Shown here: positions 15,316 through 23,727 of the stretch, piece after piece | How the letters are laid out: each line of letters begins with the position of its first letter | Position numbering within the stretch: the first letter of the stretch is position 1 | From: Candidatus Methylomirabilis tolerans | GTDB lineage: Bacteria; Methylomirabilota; Methylomirabilia; Methylomirabilales; Methylomirabilaceae | Length of the DNA stretch: 48,167 nt | NCBI GenBank assembly: GCA_019912425.1 | Contig: JAIOIU010000142.1 | Location: 1 to 48,167, forward strand | Direction: 5' to 3' | The notes under the pieces: generated by a model | The model's database searches: none | Seen by the model: only the letters and a program-made list of their open reading frames with translations | Told to the model about the DNA's origin: nothing | Program-made: the position numbers and the translations under genes

Positions 15316-17109
15316 ATGCCGATACAGCGTCGTACTCGTGAGAGATCATCTACAAAAGGAGACACCACACCAGCGACGGCGAAGCGCGGCCGACTGCGAC
15401 GTCGTGTGATTGTGCTATTCTGCTCGCTTGCCGGAGCCCTCGCGGTCATTTCCGGCCAACTCTTTTCTCTTCAGGTGTATCGATATGCGGAACTGGCCGA
15501 AGCCGCGAAGCAGCAGTCCTTACGGCGGGTTCCATCGGTCTCCCGGCGCGGAACGATTTATGACCGCAATGGTCGGGAGCTGGCTATCAGTCTTGGGGCC
15601 TCTTCAATTTTCGCTCAGCCGTCCCAAGTGGAGAACCCGAGGCAGACTGCCGCCGTCCTGTCTGCCGCACTCAATTTGCCTGCCGGAAAGATCCTTGAGC
15701 AGTTACAAACAGGGAAATCGTTTGCATGGATTAAGCGATTAGTTTCTCCGGAGGAGGCGGAGGCTGTTGCGCGCCTCAAGCTGAAGGGGATCGAATCCAA
15801 TACGGAGAGTAAGCGATTTTATCCAAAACAACAACAGGCGGCTCACCTGTTGGGATTTGTTGGGATGGACGATCGTGGGCTGGAAGGACTTGAGCTGCAG
15901 TACGATGCCTACCTGGCTGGCAAGAGTAAGTTGATTTTGCGACAACAGGATGCCAAGCGTCGGCCGATTTTTAGAGAGGACGCAGGTGAGGCGCAGGGTT
16001 CAGATCTGTACCTGACGATTGATGAGGTGGTTCAATATATCGCCGAGCGGGAGCTGGAAGCCGCAGTGACCCAATCCGGTGCCCTCAGCGGCAGTGCCAT
16101 TGTGATGGATCCTTTCAGCGGTGAGATCCTGGCGCTTGCCAACTACCCCACGTTTGACCCGAATGCGTATGCCGAGGCACCCGCCTTCGCTCGCCGGAAT
16201 CGGGCAGTTGCCGATTACTACGAGCCGGGGTCGGCCTTTAAGGTTATTGTGGGCGCCGGCGCCCTGGAAGAGAGACTCGTGCGGCCCGAAGACCGGTTCA
16301 GCGGTGAGGGGGGGGCCATCGAGGTGGGTGGGGTGACCATTCGTGATCATGAACGGTTCGAGAGCCTCACGTTTTCCGAGGTGCTGGCTCACTCCAGCAA
16401 TGTGGGAGCTATCAAGGTCGGTCAGCGGCTGGGCAAGAGCCTCTACTACGATTACATCAGCGGGTTCGGGTTCGGTAATCTCGCTAAGATCGATCTGCCG
16501 GGAGAGACGCCCGGCATGATCCGACGTCCGAAGGAATGGTCGGCCCTTTCGCTCGCGTCGCTTTCCATCGGGCAGGAGATATCCGTGAGTCCGCTGCAGA
16601 TGTTGGTAGCGACGAGCGCAATTGCGAACGGCGGCATCATGGTTCGTCCCTATGTCGCGAAGTCGATCATCTCGGCGGATGGCAAAGTCGTCCGTGAGAA
16701 TGCGCCGATTCAAGTCAGGCGGGTCATCTCGGAAGCCACCGCAAGGACCCTTACGACTGTCCTCAAGGGGGTTGTAACGGAAGGGACGGGGAAGGCGGCT
16801 GCCGTGGAGGGGTTCGATGTGGCGGGCAAGACCGGGACCTCTCAGAAACTGGATCCGACTACCCACCGTTACTCTCGACATAAGGTCGTGGCGTCATTTG
16901 TCGGGTTTGTCCCGGCTGATCAGCCTCGACTGGCCATCATCGTTATCATCGACGATCCGAGCGTGCTCCGTTGGGGTGGATCGATCGCGGCGCCGACGTT
17001 CCGGGAGATTGCTCGCGAGTCCCTGAAGCATCTTAAGGTTGCCCCAGTCACCCAAGAGCGGCCCCGGTTGGCGGAAGGGATTCACAGTGCATCTTTTCGC
17101 CTTAATTGA
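15316..17109 (+). CDS. ftsI: Peptidoglycan transpeptidase FtsI (PBP3-like)
   Basis: Septal class B penicillin-binding protein of 597 residues that cross-links peptides of new wall. A basic tail and one membrane segment (about 31-50) precede the pedestal domain (RRGTIYDRNGRELA) and the transpeptidase domain. All three catalytic motifs are present: Ser306-x-x-Lys309 (PGSAFK), Ser360-Ser-Asn362, and KTGT at 505-508. No PASTA domains. The end overlaps murE by 23 bases. ATG 15316 has no clear ribosome site; the gap before it carries the right copy of the repeat that flanks the response regulator. Confidence 0.95.
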   Translation: MPIQRRTRERSSTKGDTTPATAKRGRLRRRVIVLFCSLAGALAVISGQLFSLQVYRYAELAEAAKQQSLRRVPSVSRRGTIYDRNGRELAISLGASSIFAQPSQVENPRQTAAVLSAALNLPAGKILEQLQTGKSFAWIKRLVSPEEAEAVARLKLKGIESNTESKRFYPKQQQAAHLLGFVGMDDRGLEGLELQYDAYLAGKSKLILRQQDAKRRPIFREDAGEAQGSDLYLTIDEVVQYIAERELEAAVTQSGALSGSAIVMDPFSGEILALANYPTFDPNAYAEAPAFARRNRAVADYYEPGSAFKVIVGAGALEERLVRPEDRFSGEGGAIEVGGVTIRDHERFESLTFSEVLAHSSNVGAIKVGQRLGKSLYYDYISGFGFGNLAKIDLPGETPGMIRRPKEWSALSLASLSIGQEISVSPLQMLVATSAIANGGIMVRPYVAKSIISADGKVVRENAPIQVRRVISEATARTLTTVLKGVVTEGTGKAAAVEGFDVAGKTGTSQKLDPTTHRYSRHKVVASFVGFVPADQPRLAIIVIIDDPSVLRWGGSIAAPTFREIARESLKHLKVAPVTQERPRLAEGIHSASFRLN

Positions 17110-18592
17110 GGGAACCGAGCACCAGGTCCTCCGCGGATCCGTCGATCTGGAGGTTCATGAGATCCGGTATGATTCCAGACAGGTGAGACCTGGAGATCTG
17201 TTCGTTTGTATTAAAGGGTTCAGGCGCGATGGCCACGACTTCCTCCAGACCGCCTGGGCAGCGGGAGCCGTTGCGGCCTTAGTGGAGCGAAGCGACCTTC
17301 CGGAAGAGACGCTACGAGGTGGGACGGTGGTGAAGGTGGCCGATGCCCGGCAGAGTCTTGCCATGGTCGCGTGTCGATTCTACGGTCACCCCTCGCGCAA
17401 GCTCGGCATGGTGGGTGTCACCGGAACCAACGGCAAGACCACGACCACCTATCTGGTCGAGTCGGTGCTGCGCCGCGCGGGACATCAGATCGGACTGATC
17501 GGTACGATCGGGTACCGCTGCAACGGGGTGGAGACAGGGGCAGCGCGGACGACACCGGAGTCGTGCGACCTGCAAGCCCTTCTCGATCGGATGCTGCGCA
17601 TGGGCGCCGATAGCGTCGTCATGGAGGTCTCGTCCCATGCCCTGGCCCTGCATCGCGTTGCCGGCTGCGAGTTTGACGTCGCCGTATTTACGAATCTCAC
17701 ACAGGACCACCTGGATTTTCATGACACCATGGAGGCGTACCGGAGCGCGAAACTGTCCCTGTTCGAGGGGATGGGTGTCGGGTCAACGAAAAGGGTGGAG
17801 AAGGCGGCGGTCATCAACCTGGATGATCCGGCCGCGGACCTCTTTCTTAGGGCGACACGGGCGAAATGCTACACCTACAGTGTGCAGCATCCGGCGGATC
17901 TGTCGGCCACTGATATCAGCATAGGGCCGAATGGAATCCGGTGCCGACTGCAAACCCCGTGGGGAGCAACGGCGATTCGCTCTCCGCTGCTGGGGCGTTA
18001 CAACCTGTCCAATATCCTGGCGGCCGCCGCCACAGGGCTCCATCTTGGCGTGGATCTGCCGACGGTGACGGACGGGATTGCGGCGCTCCGCCACGTCCCC
18101 GGTCGGTGTGAGCGGGTGGAGGAGGGACAGGAGTTCAGCGTGATGGTCGATTATGCGCATACCCCTGACGCCCTGCGACGTGTTCTCAGTATGGCACGGC
18201 AGTGCTGTCCTGGACGCCTGATCGTCCTGTTCGGATGCGGAGGAGATCGGGATCGGGGCAAGCGTGAAGTCATGGGAGAAGCGGCCCTGCAGTTGGCCGA
18301 CTTCACAGTGATTACCTCTGACAATCCTCGCAGTGAGGACCCTCATCAGATCATCGAGGAGGTCGAGACCGGGGCGAAAAAGGTATGGGGTCAAGGAAAG
18401 GGCTATGTTACAATTTTAGATCGAGGGATGGCGATTCGCGAGGTCCTCTCGCTGGCGGGACGAGGTGACATGGTGGTGATTGCGGGGAAAGGGCATGAAG
18501 CCTATCAGATTCTCCGTGATCGGACGATCCCTTTTGATGACCGACTGGTGGCCCGAGAGGCGCTTCACGAGTTGGGGTTCCGTCGAGAGTGA
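17087..18592 (+). CDS. murE: UDP-MurNAc-tripeptide synthetase, meso-DAP adding
   Basis: Adds the third residue to UDP-MurNAc-L-Ala-D-Glu. The ATP loop is GTNGKT with Lys117, and the C-terminal DNPR motif (412-415, DNPRSEDP) is the signature for meso-diaminopimelate rather than lysine, in keeping with the DAP block upstream. VMEVSSHALAL is the central motif. GTG 17087 has a GGAAGGGA ribosome site and gives the family N-terminus (HLFALIEGTE...YDSRQVRPGDLFV), 501 residues; it overlaps the end of ftsI by 23 bases, so the two are probably coupled. Confidence 0.97.
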   Translation: MHLFALIEGTEHQVLRGSVDLEVHEIRYDSRQVRPGDLFVCIKGFRRDGHDFLQTAWAAGAVAALVERSDLPEETLRGGTVVKVADARQSLAMVACRFYGHPSRKLGMVGVTGTNGKTTTTYLVESVLRRAGHQIGLIGTIGYRCNGVETGAARTTPESCDLQALLDRMLRMGADSVVMEVSSHALALHRVAGCEFDVAVFTNLTQDHLDFHDTMEAYRSAKLSLFEGMGVGSTKRVEKAAVINLDDPAADLFLRATRAKCYTYSVQHPADLSATDISIGPNGIRCRLQTPWGATAIRSPLLGRYNLSNILAAAATGLHLGVDLPTVTDGIAALRHVPGRCERVEEGQEFSVMVDYAHTPDALRRVLSMARQCCPGRLIVLFGCGGDRDRGKREVMGEAALQLADFTVITSDNPRSEDPHQIIEEVETGAKKVWGQGKGYVTILDRGMAIREVLSLAGRGDMVVIAGKGHEAYQILRDRTIPFDDRLVAREALHELGFRRE

Positions 18593-18595
18593 AAA

Positions 18596-18732
18596 GACAG
18601 GGTATAGGGTGAAGGGTATAGGGGATGGGGCTAAGAAAATACCGAGAAACTCTTTGTTACACCCTACCCCCTAGTACTCTGATCCCTGTTCTTAAACCCT
18701 AAACCCTACCCCCTATACCCTCTACCCTGTAT
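18596..18732. repeat. CCCTA/TAGGG word-repeat region
   Basis: The whole murE to hydrolase gap is built from GGGTATAGGG words followed by CCCTACCCCCTA, CCCTAAACCCTACCCC and CCCTATACCCTCTACCCTG. The left part is the complement of the right, so a hairpin can form. It is the longest such region in the window and holds no gene. Confidence 0.7.
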
Positions 18733-18743
18733 TTGGTGGTGGC

Positions 18744-19511
18744 GTGTTGATTCGTGTCGGTGACCTGGATACCCATTTTACCGTGTGTGGAGAGGGAAGG
18801 CCTATGGTGCTCCTGCATGGATGGGGCACGTCAGCCGAGTCCATGGGCGCAGTGGCCAAGAGCTTGGAGGATCGATTTCGGGTGTACGCCCTTGATCTGC
18901 CGGGATTCGGTTGGACCCCGGCCGCTGCTGCGCCATGGGGAACATGGGAGTATGCAGCCTATGTCGAGGCATTCATGGACCGCGTCGGTATCCCCGTAGC
19001 CGGTCTGATCGGTCATTCATTTGGGGGTCGGATCGCACTGGCCTTGGCTTCCCGGTGGCCCGACAGGGTCAGGAGCCTTATTCTGGTGGCCAGCGCGGGG
19101 ATTCGCCCAACACGAGGGCCCCTGTATCACATGAAGGTTGGAGCCACAAAGCTGGCAAAGCGGCTCTTTTCCTTCCCTATATGGGGCAGACTGGGCGAGC
19201 GAAAGGTTGCCGAGATCTATCGACGGGTAGGGTCACGGGACTATCGGAACGCCGGACCATTACGCGCCACGCTGGTAAAGGTTGTGGGTGAGGACCTCCG
19301 ATCGATCTTATCGTCGATTCGCGTGCCTACCCTGATCATCTGGGGAGACAAGGATCAGGAGGTACCGTTCTCCTCGATGCAGATCATGGCGCGTGGAATA
19401 GCCGGCTCGCGCTTGGAGGTGCTCGAAGGGGCTGGTCATTTCCCGTTTGCCGACAGACCAGACCGTTTTGGCCGGTTGGTGAGGGAGTTCTTGTGTCAGG
19501 ACAGCCGGTGA
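18744..19511 (+). CDS. Alpha/beta hydrolase
   Basis: A 255-residue alpha/beta hydrolase fold protein with a complete triad: nucleophile Ser92 in GHSFGG, Asp204 in GDKDQEVP, and His232 in GAGHFPF. HGWG at 25-28 forms the oxyanion hole. The substrate cannot be read from sequence; the fold covers esterases, lipases and C-C hydrolases. It lies within the dcw cluster between murE and murF and overlaps murF by 19 bases, so it is expressed with wall genes, which hints at a lipid- or wall-linked substrate without proving it. Start is GTG 18744 (a TTG follows directly), after a word-repeat region. Confidence 0.88.
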   Translation: MLIRVGDLDTHFTVCGEGRPMVLLHGWGTSAESMGAVAKSLEDRFRVYALDLPGFGWTPAAAAPWGTWEYAAYVEAFMDRVGIPVAGLIGHSFGGRIALALASRWPDRVRSLILVASAGIRPTRGPLYHMKVGATKLAKRLFSFPIWGRLGERKVAEIYRRVGSRDYRNAGPLRATLVKVVGEDLRSILSSIRVPTLIIWGDKDQEVPFSSMQIMARGIAGSRLEVLEGAGHFPFADRPDRFGRLVREFLCQDSR

Positions 19512-21187
19512 TGTCGTCGGGCATGGTATTCGGATCTTCACTCGCAGGTCGGGCCATGACTGGTCTTGTGCCGTATATGGCGGTTGTTGTAATGCGCTAT
19601 CTGGATCTGATATACCTCATCCAGTTGGAGCGTTACAACAGTACGCGCCTGTGCGGTTGGATCGCCAGGCACTGGGGTATTGCTCTGGATGGCCGAGGGG
19701 CCCTTGTCCAGACGGCGGTCCTGGTGGCCGGAATCCTCCTTGCGGAGTCGCCTCTTCCTGCTATTACCTTTTATATCGTCTGGTTGGCCGCCGGGATGTG
19801 GCTCAGAGCCCGGTGGTCCTCACTCCAGGTCAGCCAGCGACTACAATGGACACCGCGAACGGTGCGTTTGGCGGCGGTCGCGTTTGTCCTTGCGGGGGCG
19901 ATGATGTTTGTCACCTCCTGGCTGGCTGTGGTGTTGCTGTCCCGACTCATGGTGGCGCCTCGCGTTCTTCTTGTCGGCATCGGCCTCGCCGCCGGCCTGC
20001 TCGTCATGTCCGAGGTTGCAGCAGGCATGGTTCTTGTAGCAAATCTGAGCCTTGCCCCGCTTGAGCATGCGATTAACCGCCGCTTCTACGCGCAGGCTCA
20101 CGCGCGGATGCGTCAGTATCCCGGAGAAATCATCGGGATCACAGGCAGCTACGGGAAGACGACCACCAAGTTTATCACCGCTGCGCTACTTCAGAGGCGC
20201 TACTCGGTCTTCAAGACGCCTGATGGAGTCAACACCACCATGGGCATTGTCCGGGTCGTCCGTGAGGCGCTACGGGACGACCATCAATTCTTTGTCGTTG
20301 AGGTGGCGGCGTACGGCCCAGGCGAGATCAGGGAGGTATGCGAGATCCTGCGGCCCAGGCTCGGTATCCTTACGGCGGTTGGGGTCCAACACCTCGAGCG
20401 ATTCGGCACGCCGGAGCGGATCGCCGAGGCGAAGTATGAGCTGATCGATTCGCTCCCACCGGATGGCCTGGCGATCGTGAACGCCGACGATCCGGTCTGC
20501 CTGCGGTTGGCCGAGCGTGCGAGACAGGAAGGTCGGCGCGTGCTCTTGTACGGGATCGGCGAGGACGAGAGGGCGCTGGGTGTCCGCGGGAAAGATGTTA
20601 AGCTCTCCAGTAAGGGTTCGGCCTTTCGCGTAGAGACCGAGTATGGCGCCGCCATGTTCGAGACCAGACTGCTGGGCGGCTGGAACATCGGCAATATCCT
20701 GGGGGCAACGGCTGCGGCGCTGGAGTGCGGCATGCCCCTGGAGGAGATCGCCGATGGGGTGAGGACTCTCGCGCCGGCTCCAAAGCGCCTGGAGATTCGC
20801 GAAGAAGGCGGGGTTATCAAGCTGATCGATGTGGCCAATGCCAACCCGCGCGGGGCGCAGATGGCCTTGGACGTTCTCAGTCAGTTTGAGGGAGGCTCGA
20901 AGATCCTGATCACGCCGGGACTGGTGGAGCTGGGCCAGATTGAGGCGGAGGAGAACCGCCGCTTGGGCCGGGCGGCGGCTGCCGTGTGCGATTATGTGGT
21001 GTTGGTCGGGCCGCAGCAGACACAACCGCTGCGGGAGGGGCTTCGCGAGGCCGGTTTTTCCGGAAGTCGAGTCCTGATAGCCAGGCACGCGGATGAAGTA
21101 GCCGACTGTCTCAAGGCGATCGTCTGCGAAGGCGATGTTCTGCTGTATGAGAATCGGCTGCCGGATACCTACCTGGAGTTCGCATGA
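19493..21187 (+). CDS. murF: Membrane-anchored MurF-type Mur ligase
   Basis: Mur ligase of 564 residues in the murF position. The N-terminal ~200 residues are hydrophobic with several predicted membrane spans (for example ALVQTAVLVAGILLA, LAAVAFVLAGAMMFV, VLLVGIGLAAGLLVM) and stand where soluble MurF has its substrate-binding domain. The ATP loop follows as GITGSYGKTTTK (about 213-224), Tyr replacing the usual Asn, then GVNTTMGIVR and the C-terminal NPRGAQMALDVLSQF. It should add D-Ala-D-Ala to the UDP-MurNAc-tripeptide, since Ddl is next and no other murF is present. GTG 19493 has a GAGGGAG site; ends overlap the hydrolase and ddl. Confidence 0.85.
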   Translation: MSGQPVMSSGMVFGSSLAGRAMTGLVPYMAVVVMRYLDLIYLIQLERYNSTRLCGWIARHWGIALDGRGALVQTAVLVAGILLAESPLPAITFYIVWLAAGMWLRARWSSLQVSQRLQWTPRTVRLAAVAFVLAGAMMFVTSWLAVVLLSRLMVAPRVLLVGIGLAAGLLVMSEVAAGMVLVANLSLAPLEHAINRRFYAQAHARMRQYPGEIIGITGSYGKTTTKFITAALLQRRYSVFKTPDGVNTTMGIVRVVREALRDDHQFFVVEVAAYGPGEIREVCEILRPRLGILTAVGVQHLERFGTPERIAEAKYELIDSLPPDGLAIVNADDPVCLRLAERARQEGRRVLLYGIGEDERALGVRGKDVKLSSKGSAFRVETEYGAAMFETRLLGGWNIGNILGATAAALECGMPLEEIADGVRTLAPAPKRLEIREEGGVIKLIDVANANPRGAQMALDVLSQFEGGSKILITPGLVELGQIEAEENRRLGRAAAAVCDYVVLVGPQQTQPLREGLREAGFSGSRVLIARHADEVADCLKAIVCEGDVLLYENRLPDTYLEFA

Positions 21188-22494
21188 ACAGCAGCCTGAC
21201 ACGCATAGGGCTGATCTTCGGAAGCCGCTCGGTAGAGCGCGAGGTTTCGATCATGACCGCGGGCAAGGTCTATGAGGTCTTGCTGTCGCTGCAGGATCGG
21301 TTCGAGACACTGCCGATTTTTCTGACAGCGGAGGGTACGTGGCTCACCGGCGAGGCGGTTCGAGATCTGTTGACGGTCGATGCTGAAATACGAAAGCTGG
21401 CGGAGCGTGGCGCCATGGCCGGACCGGATGAGCGAGTGAGGCTCGATGCCGAAAAGTTGCGGCTGAATCGCGAGCGATACGCGCCGCAGATCGAGAACCT
21501 GGACCGGGGTGTGAACGCAACGGGGGTTGAGCCGCTCTTTCTGTCGCCGGATCCGTCGGTCGGCGGGCTGATGCCGCAGCAGGAACGGAAGGGCTGGCTT
21601 CGTAAGACGCTCCATCCCACCATCGACGTGGCCTTCCCGGTCATTCACGGGACGCATGGCGAGGATGGAACGATTCAGGGTCTGTGCGAATTGGCTGATC
21701 TGCCGTACGTTGGGGCTGGGGTTGCCGCCTCGGCCGTGGGAATGGATAAGATGATCTCCAAGCTCGTCTTTCAAGGCGCAGGCCTCCCGGTTGTTGAAGG
21801 GATCGGTATCACCCGGCGTGAACTGTTGGAGGATGAGGCGGCAGTTGTCAAGGCGATTGAGCATAGGCTGAGCTACCCGGTAGTGGTGAAGCCTGCCGTG
21901 GCCGGTTCCAGTGTTGGTATCGGTGTTGCTCATGATGCGACCGAAGCGCTGAGCTTGGCGAAGCGCGCGATGCGGTTCAGCTATCGCGTGCTGGTCGAGC
22001 GAGCTGTTCAGCATCGGATCGAGGTGCAATGCGGCGTCCTGGGCAACCATGCGTTGACCGTTTCGGAATGTGAGGAACTCATCGGTTCGGGTGAGGTTGT
22101 GGGCTACCGTGATAAGTATTCGGAGAACAAGCAGCCAGGGAGTGCGGACCTGGCGCCGAGCATCATCCCCGCAAGGATTTCCCAGGCGCTTTCTGATGAG
22201 ATACGATCTATGGCTGTAGCAGCCTTTCAGGCGATCGATTCGAGAGGAATCTCCCGGGTTGATTTCCTCATCGACAGGAGCGCCATGAAGCCGTATGTCA
22301 ATGAGGTCAATACCATGCCGGGGTCGCTTTCCTTGACCCTCTGGGAGCGGAGCGGGGTGAAGCCCGCGGAACTGATCGTTCGCCTGGTGGAATTGGCGCT
22401 TGAGGCTCATCGGGACAAACACTCAACCTACTTCAAGTCGGCAGAGGGTAAGACGTTGGTGGATCGGCGGCATCTGGTGTCGCCGGGCAAATAA
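21184..22494 (+). CDS. ddl: D-alanine--D-alanine ligase
   Basis: ATP-grasp ligase making the D-Ala-D-Ala dipeptide for MurF. Conserved pieces are GSRSVEREVSIMTAG, FPVIHGTHGEDGTIQGLCEL, VVKPAVAGSSVGIG, the metal-binding DFLID and EVNTMPGSLSLTLWE. At 436 residues it is longer than most Ddl (roughly 300-370), with an extra stretch of about 70 residues between the first and second motifs (about 60-140) as in the VanA/large-Ddl group. It overlaps murF by four bases (ATGA). Its position between murF and mraY differs from the usual place near murB. Confidence 0.95.
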   Translation: MNSSLTRIGLIFGSRSVEREVSIMTAGKVYEVLLSLQDRFETLPIFLTAEGTWLTGEAVRDLLTVDAEIRKLAERGAMAGPDERVRLDAEKLRLNRERYAPQIENLDRGVNATGVEPLFLSPDPSVGGLMPQQERKGWLRKTLHPTIDVAFPVIHGTHGEDGTIQGLCELADLPYVGAGVAASAVGMDKMISKLVFQGAGLPVVEGIGITRRELLEDEAAVVKAIEHRLSYPVVVKPAVAGSSVGIGVAHDATEALSLAKRAMRFSYRVLVERAVQHRIEVQCGVLGNHALTVSECEELIGSGEVVGYRDKYSENKQPGSADLAPSIIPARISQALSDEIRSMAVAAFQAIDSRGISRVDFLIDRSAMKPYVNEVNTMPGSLSLTLWERSGVKPAELIVRLVELALEAHRDKHSTYFKSAEGKTLVDRRHLVSPGK

Positions 22495-22498
22495 CAAA

Positions 22499-22524
22499 CA
22501 GGGTATGGGGTAGAGGGTTAAGGT
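22499..22524. repeat. GGGTATGGGGTAGAGGG word repeat
   Basis: A short member of the CCCTA/TAGGG family fills the ddl-mraY gap on the G-rich strand and displaces any ribosome site for mraY. Confidence 0.55.
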
Positions 22525-22527
22525 TTT

Positions 22528-23610
22528 ATGCTGTATCACCTGCTGTACCCGTTGCACGAGAGCTACGCGGTCTTGAACGTCTTCCGATACGTCACCTTCC
22601 GGACGGCCGGGGCCATTCTTACCGCGCTGCTGATCAGTTTGCTCCTGGGGCCGGCGCTAATCCGTAAGCTTCAGGAGTTACAGATCGGCCAGAGCATCAG
22701 GGACGACGGGCCGGCGGGTCATCTGCAAAAGGCCGGGACACCCACGATGGGCGGCCTCCTGATCCTGGCCTCTGTATTTATCGGTACGTTGCTCTGGGCG
22801 AACCTGACCAACCGGTTCGTTTGGCTCGCCCTGTTGTGCACGGTCTGGATGGGGGCGGTGGGGTTCATCGACGACTACCTGAAGGTGGCATCAAAAAACA
22901 GCAGGGGACTCTCAGTCAGGGGAAAACTGTTGTGGCAGGTGATTCCCGGTATGCTCGTTGGGCTCTTCCTGTATGTCAACCCGGTGGATACGTACACCAC
23001 GAAGCTGGCTATCCCCTTTCTTAAGCACTGGATGCCAGACCTGGGCTGGGGCTACGTCCTGTTTGTGATGCTGGTCATTGTCGGCGCGTCAAATGCGGTG
23101 AACCTCACCGACGGCCTGGATGGGCTGGCTATCGGTCCGATCCTGATGACCGCCGCAGCGTATACGGTCCTGGCGTACATTGCAGGACATGCCAGCATCG
23201 CGCACTACCTGCAGGTGGTCTTTGTCAGGGGGAGCTCGGAGCTCACCGTCTTCGGCGGCGCCATCGTCGGGGCCAGTCTGGGATTCCTCTGGTACAACGC
23301 CTACCCCGCGCAACTCTTTATGGGCGACACCGGCTCGTTGGCGCTTGGAGCCGCCGTGGCCACGCTCGCTGTCCTGGTCAAGAGCGAGTTGCTCCTGCTC
23401 ATCGTCGGGGGGGTGTTTGTGGCGGAGGCCATCTCGGTGATCATGCAGGTCTTCTCCTACAGGACGACCGGTCGACGGGTCTTTCGGATGGCGCCCATCC
23501 ATCACCACTATGAGCTGAACGGGATGGCGGAGCCGAAGATTATTGTCCGATTCTGGATCATCTCCTTTATCCTGGCCTTACTTTCGCTCACCACATTGAA
23601 ATTGAGGTGA
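22528..23610 (+). CDS. mraY: Phospho-MurNAc-pentapeptide transferase
   Basis: Polytopic membrane enzyme that moves phospho-MurNAc-pentapeptide onto undecaprenyl phosphate to form lipid I. Catalytic Asp-containing motifs are present: [19 protein letters not shown] and [10 protein letters not shown], and the C-terminal [12 protein letters not shown] histidine motif. [10 protein letters not shown] is the conserved early cytoplasmic loop. About ten membrane spans in 360 residues, as usual. The upstream space is a GGGTATGGGG word repeat with no ribosome site. Confidence 0.97.
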   Translation: MLYHLLYPLHESYAVLNVFRYVTFRTAGAILTALLISLLLGPALIRKLQELQIGQSIRDDGPAGHLQKAGTPTMGGLLILASVFIGTLLWANLTNRFVWLALLCTVWMGAVGFIDDYLKVASKNSRGLSVRGKLLWQVIPGMLVGLFLYVNPVDTYTTKLAIPFLKHWMPDLGWGYVLFVMLVIVGASNAVNLTDGLDGLAIGPILMTAAAYTVLAYIAGHASIAHYLQVVFVRGSSELTVFGGAIVGASLGFLWYNAYPAQLFMGDTGSLALGAAVATLAVLVKSELLLLIVGGVFVAEAISVIMQVFSYRTTGRRVFRMAPIHHHYELNGMAEPKIIVRFWIISFILALLSLTTLKLR

Positions 23611-23623
23611 AGGCGTTGAGAAA

Positions 23624-23714
23624 GGTTTCGAGTTTCGAGTTTCGAGTGCCACATGCCAGGTTTCACGTTACGAGTGTGGCTTACTCGAAACCCGGAACCC
23701 GGAACCCGGAACTG
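23624..23714. repeat. TTTCGAG / CCCGGAA word repeats
   Basis: The mraY-murD gap carries GTTTCGAGTTTCGAGTTTCG (three units) on the left, CTCGAAACCCGGAACCCGGA on the right, and three CCCGGAA units. TTTCGAGT and ACTCGAAA form an inverted pair. No gene, and no recognisable ribosome site for murD. Confidence 0.6.
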
Positions 23715-23727
23715 CATGGTGGTAACC

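Noticed and set aside
21169-22422. 417-codon minus-strand frame over ddl
   Set aside because: Antisense of an intact, motif-complete ddl; no ribosome site or domain.
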